From positions 1-14,762 of the forward strand of contig SLKL01000387.1 of assembly GCA_007134625.1 (NCBI GenBank): DNA of 14,762 bases, given 5' to 3'. Below are positions 12,544 through 14,762 of this stretch, in pieces; the first letter of the stretch is position 1; each line of letters starts with the position of its first letter. The notes below the pieces were generated by a model. It worked only from the letters and a program-made list of their open reading frames with translations, was not told the DNA's origin and ran no database searches. Both the position numbers and the translations under genes were made by a program. Source of the stretch: Saprospiraceae bacterium. Its GTDB lineage: Bacteria > Bacteroidota > Bacteroidia > Chitinophagales > Saprospiraceae.

Positions 12544-12547
12544 ATAT

Positions 12548-14101
12548 CTATCCCAGCCATCCTTCCCGATCGAGATTTCTGAAATGAATGGCTTCAGCGA
12601 GGTGTTCAGTTTGTATATTGTCGGACTGATCGAGATCGGCTACGGTTCTCGCTACTTTCAGGATGCGGTCATAAGCGCGGGCAGATAGCTGAAGATTTTC
12701 CATGGCTCTTTTCAGGAGGGCTTTGCCGGCGGGATTGATTTCACAAATTTGTCTGACCATATTGCTCGGCATATGAGCATTGAAATAAGTGCCTTCCAGG
12801 TCGATGAATCTATTTTCCTGGATTTTTCTTGCTTTGAGCACATTGGCAATGATTTCCTGACTGGACCGCTCCTTTTTCTTTTCAGCGGCAAGCTCATCAT
12901 AACTGACAGGTGTTACTTCGACATGCAAGTCTATTCTATCTAGTAGTGGACCGGATATTTTATTGAGATAGCGCTTGACTTCGCCCGGACCACAGACACA
13001 TTCTTTTTCCGGATGGTTGTAATAGCCGCAGGGACAGGGATTCATAGAGGCAATGAGCATAAATCCTGCAGGATAATCCACACTCAGTCTCGCTCTGGAT
13101 ATGGTCACCTTTTTTTCCTCCATAGGCTGACGTAGTACTTCTAAAACGGACCTCCGAAACTCGGGTAGTTCATCCAAAAACAACACTCCATTGTGAGCAA
13201 GTGAAATTTCACCCGGACTGGGATTGGAGCCTCCCCCAACAAGAGCCACATCACTTATGGTGTGGTGCGGGCTCCGAAACGGGCGGTGTTTAACTAAAGA
13301 TGCATCATGCGCCAGCAAACCTGCTACTGAGTGAATTTTGGTTGTTTCCAGAGCCTCTTCCAAAGAAAGTGGTGGCAAAATAGTGGGCATACGCCTTGCC
13401 AACATGGTTTTACCCGAACCGGGCGGACCAATAAGAATGACATTATGGCCTCCGGCAGCAGCTATTTCCAGAGCCCGTTTAATATTTTGCTGCCCCATAA
13501 CATCAGAGAAATCTACTCCATTGGATTGCCTGCCGACCATAAACTCAAGACGGGTATTTACCTGTGTGGGTTTTAAATGACTTGAACCTTCAAAGAAATC
13601 AACTACCTCACGTAGATTTTTCACCCCATAAACCTCCAGATTGTTTACGATAGCTGCTTCTCTAGCATTCTGTGCGGGCACAAAAAGTCCTTTAAAGCCT
13701 TTATTTCTCGCTTCTATCGCCATGGGAAGCACCCCTTTTACCGGGCGAATACTACCGTCCAATGAAAGTTCTCCCATCATCATATATTTATCCAGATCAG
13801 CATGAGGCATCTGACCTGAGCTCCCGAGAATACCAACAGCTATGGGAAGATCGTAAGATGATCCTTCCTTTCTGATATCTGCAGGCGCGAGATTTACCAC
13901 CAGTTTGAGTCTCGGCATCTTAAAGCCAATGTTCTTCAATGCAGATTCGATCCGCTGATAGCCCTCCCGAACGGCATTATCCGGCAGACCTACCAAAAAG
14001 TAATTTCCCTTATCATTTATGGCACCACCGGCATTGACCTCAGTGGTAATAATTCGTGCATCCACACCCTGGACTGCACACGCAAAAGTTTTAACTAGCA
14101 T
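12548..14101 (-). CDS. yifB: YifB/ComM family AAA+ ATPase (Mg-chelatase-like)
   Basis: A 517-residue protein. The N-terminal ChlI-like domain (~20-140) contains FLVGLPDNAVREGYQRI, KLVVNLAPADIRKEGSSYDL and MMMGELSLDGSIRPVKGVLP. The AAA+ core has Walker A GPPGSGKTML (225-234), Walker B GVLFLDELPEF (305-315), a four-cysteine loop NPCPCGYYNHPEKECVCGPG (355-374; Cys356, 358, 368, 370), sensor/arginine region LLDRIDLHVEV (387-396) and the C-terminal Mg_chelatase_C helical lid. ComM of this family is a branch-migration helicase that promotes integration during natural transformation; whether this protein does so is an inference. The frame stays open to 14176, but the family starts MLVKTFACAVQGVDA, so I use the ATG at 14101. 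A -33/-7 promoter pair lies just upstream. Confidence 0.93.
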   Translation of the reverse strand: MLVKTFACAVQGVDARIITTEVNAGGAINDKGNYFLVGLPDNAVREGYQRIESALKNIGFKMPRLKLVVNLAPADIRKEGSSYDLPIAVGILGSSGQMPHADLDKYMMMGELSLDGSIRPVKGVLPMAIEARNKGFKGLFVPAQNAREAAIVNNLEVYGVKNLREVVDFFEGSSHLKPTQVNTRLEFMVGRQSNGVDFSDVMGQQNIKRALEIAAAGGHNVILIGPPGSGKTMLARRMPTILPPLSLEEALETTKIHSVAGLLAHDASLVKHRPFRSPHHTISDVALVGGGSNPSPGEISLAHNGVLFLDELPEFRRSVLEVLRQPMEEKKVTISRARLSVDYPAGFMLIASMNPCPCGYYNHPEKECVCGPGEVKRYLNKISGPLLDRIDLHVEVTPVSYDELAAEKKKERSSQEIIANVLKARKIQENRFIDLEGTYFNAHMPSNMVRQICEINPAGKALLKRAMENLQLSARAYDRILKVARTVADLDQSDNIQTEHLAEAIHFRNLDREGWLG

Positions 14102-14137
14102 TCTTAAAAGTTTTAAATCCGCTCTTAAGTGTATGCT

Positions 14138-14167
14138 CAAAGAAAAATGTACCCAACAGGGAGTCAA
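14138..14167 (-). promoter_or_regulatory. Possible -33/-7 promoter of yifB
   Basis: On the reverse strand TTG (14167-14165) is followed after 19 nt by TTTCTTTG (14145-14138), close to the Bacteroidota layout TTG-N19-TAnnTTTG with T for A at the second -7 position. It ends 36 nt before the ATG at 14101, inside the 5' extension of the open frame, which supports the shorter gene start. Confidence 0.38.
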
Positions 14168-14229
14168 TTTTTTCAAAAAAATAAAGGACCAGAAAAATCC
14201 TCCAACAGACTTTTAGTTATATCTTATTC

Positions 14230-14762
14230 CTACTTTTTGATGAGCTGCATCCCAAATCGACCTGATTGATTTTGCAGCATAAGCAAATAAACACCTTTTG
14301 GAAAGGCTGAAAGGTCGATGCTGTCTGTTTCCAAACCTGAAAGCGCACCGGTTTGCAATAGTTTTCCTTGGGCACAATACAGTTGATAGTTCAGCCCTTC
14401 CTGCTTTTTGGAGTACTTCAGGTAAACAAAATCAGTTACCGGATTGGGAAAAACCTTTTCAATTCCAATATCCATTTTTTCTACAGAATTGATGAAAGCG
14501 TAATGAGCATCTGACCAGCTTATACATCCCTCTTTGTCTATAGCTCTGACAAAATAGGGTCCTAATTCACACAAATCCCAAATCTCAATAAAATCCAAAA
14601 TGCTATCCGTTGTTAGAAAAGTCAATTCTCCTTCTATAAACGTAATACAATACCACTCCCAGTAAACAAATTGATCAATATTTGATATATTCAAGTCATC
14701 ATAAGTTAGCTGTTCAATTTTTGGCTTGCCTGCATCTATATCCTTTTTTATGACTTCAATAG
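14230..14762 (-). CDS. T9SS-sorted secreted protein, C-terminal part
   Basis: The last ~177 codons of a gene that enters from the right edge; the frame is open to the window end, and its start is outside. The final ~75 residues form a type IX secretion type-A sorting domain: VFPNPVTDFVYLKY, then YQLYCAQGKLLQTG, the spacer IDLSAFPKGVYLLML and a terminal QLIKK. In this family the domain directs export through the T9SS and is usually removed at the cell surface. The upstream part visible here (FIEIWDLCELGPYFVRAID, EGCISWSD) resembles the end of a fibronectin/Ig-like or gliding-motility-associated module, but I cannot name it. A TTG at 14694 is not the true start because the frame continues. Confidence 0.85.
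   Translation of the reverse strand, partial: IEVIKKDIDAGKPKIEQLTYDDLNISNIDQFVYWEWYCITFIEGELTFLTTDSILDFIEIWDLCELGPYFVRAIDKEGCISWSDAHYAFINSVEKMDIGIEKVFPNPVTDFVYLKYSKKQEGLNYQLYCAQGKLLQTGALSGLETDSIDLSAFPKGVYLLMLQNQSGRFGMQLIKK

Noticed and set aside
14102..14176. 25-residue N-terminal extension of YifB
   Set aside because: The family begins at MLVKTFACAVQG, and a promoter-like pair lies within the extension.

Overview
The window comes from a Bacteroidota chromosome, probably a marine or aquatic lineage; the class cannot be decided from this sequence alone. Evidence: a type IX secretion C-terminal sorting domain (14230-14762), a DUF2851 protein, a small four-helix-bundle (S23/IVP) protein, AT-rich intergenic DNA, and exact copies of the Bacteroidota -7 promoter box (TAnnTTTG) a short distance before six start codons (mnmG, the methyltransferase, the exonuclease-like gene, the sensor kinase, the DUF885 gene and the antitoxin).

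Layout. 1-98: 5' end of mnmG (minus). 99-689: non-coding, with a 22-unit heptanucleotide array and two nonamer relics. 690-1661: SAM-dependent methyltransferase (plus). 1662-1826: short repeat-filled gap. 1827-2882: membrane-anchored endonuclease/exonuclease/phosphatase family protein (minus). 3058-4392: DUF2851 protein (plus). 4459-5444: yqgF and def, a two-gene housekeeping operon (plus). 5447-8093: a two-component operon (minus), with a PAS-PAS histidine kinase followed after 1 nt by a receiver domain fused to a Crp/Fnr-type DNA-binding module. 8274-8957: spheroidene-monooxygenase (CrtA)-like protein, divergent from the kinase. 9042-10748: exported DUF885 metallopeptidase-like protein (plus). 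10749-12545: an accessory island of heptad arrays, an S23 gene remnant, a MazEF-like toxin-antitoxin pair, an intact S23-type gene and a hairpin-rich GC-rich element. 12548-14101: yifB/comM-type AAA+ ATPase (minus). 14230-14762: 3' part of a T9SS-sorted secreted protein (minus).

The two most interesting points are these. (1) The first PAS domain of the kinase aligns without gaps to the heme pocket of FixL, with the proximal His and the distal Arg in register. Its partner regulator is a REC-Crp fusion, so the operon looks like a rhizobial FixL-FixJ-FixK cascade shortened to two proteins. A CrtA-like protein lies just across the divergent promoter region. (2) The island 10865-12405 looks like two related units: heptad array, cargo, then a 40-bp repeat. 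In one unit the cargo is an intact S23 gene. In the other only the last ~20 codons of that gene survive and a toxin-antitoxin operon takes the place of the rest. A near-identical 114-bp direct repeat and a 19-bp inverted repeat make the architecture visible.

Heptanucleotide arrays recur five times. Three of them start 0-7 bp beyond the stop codon of a gene (1827, 10748, 12548) and read in the same strand sense as that gene.
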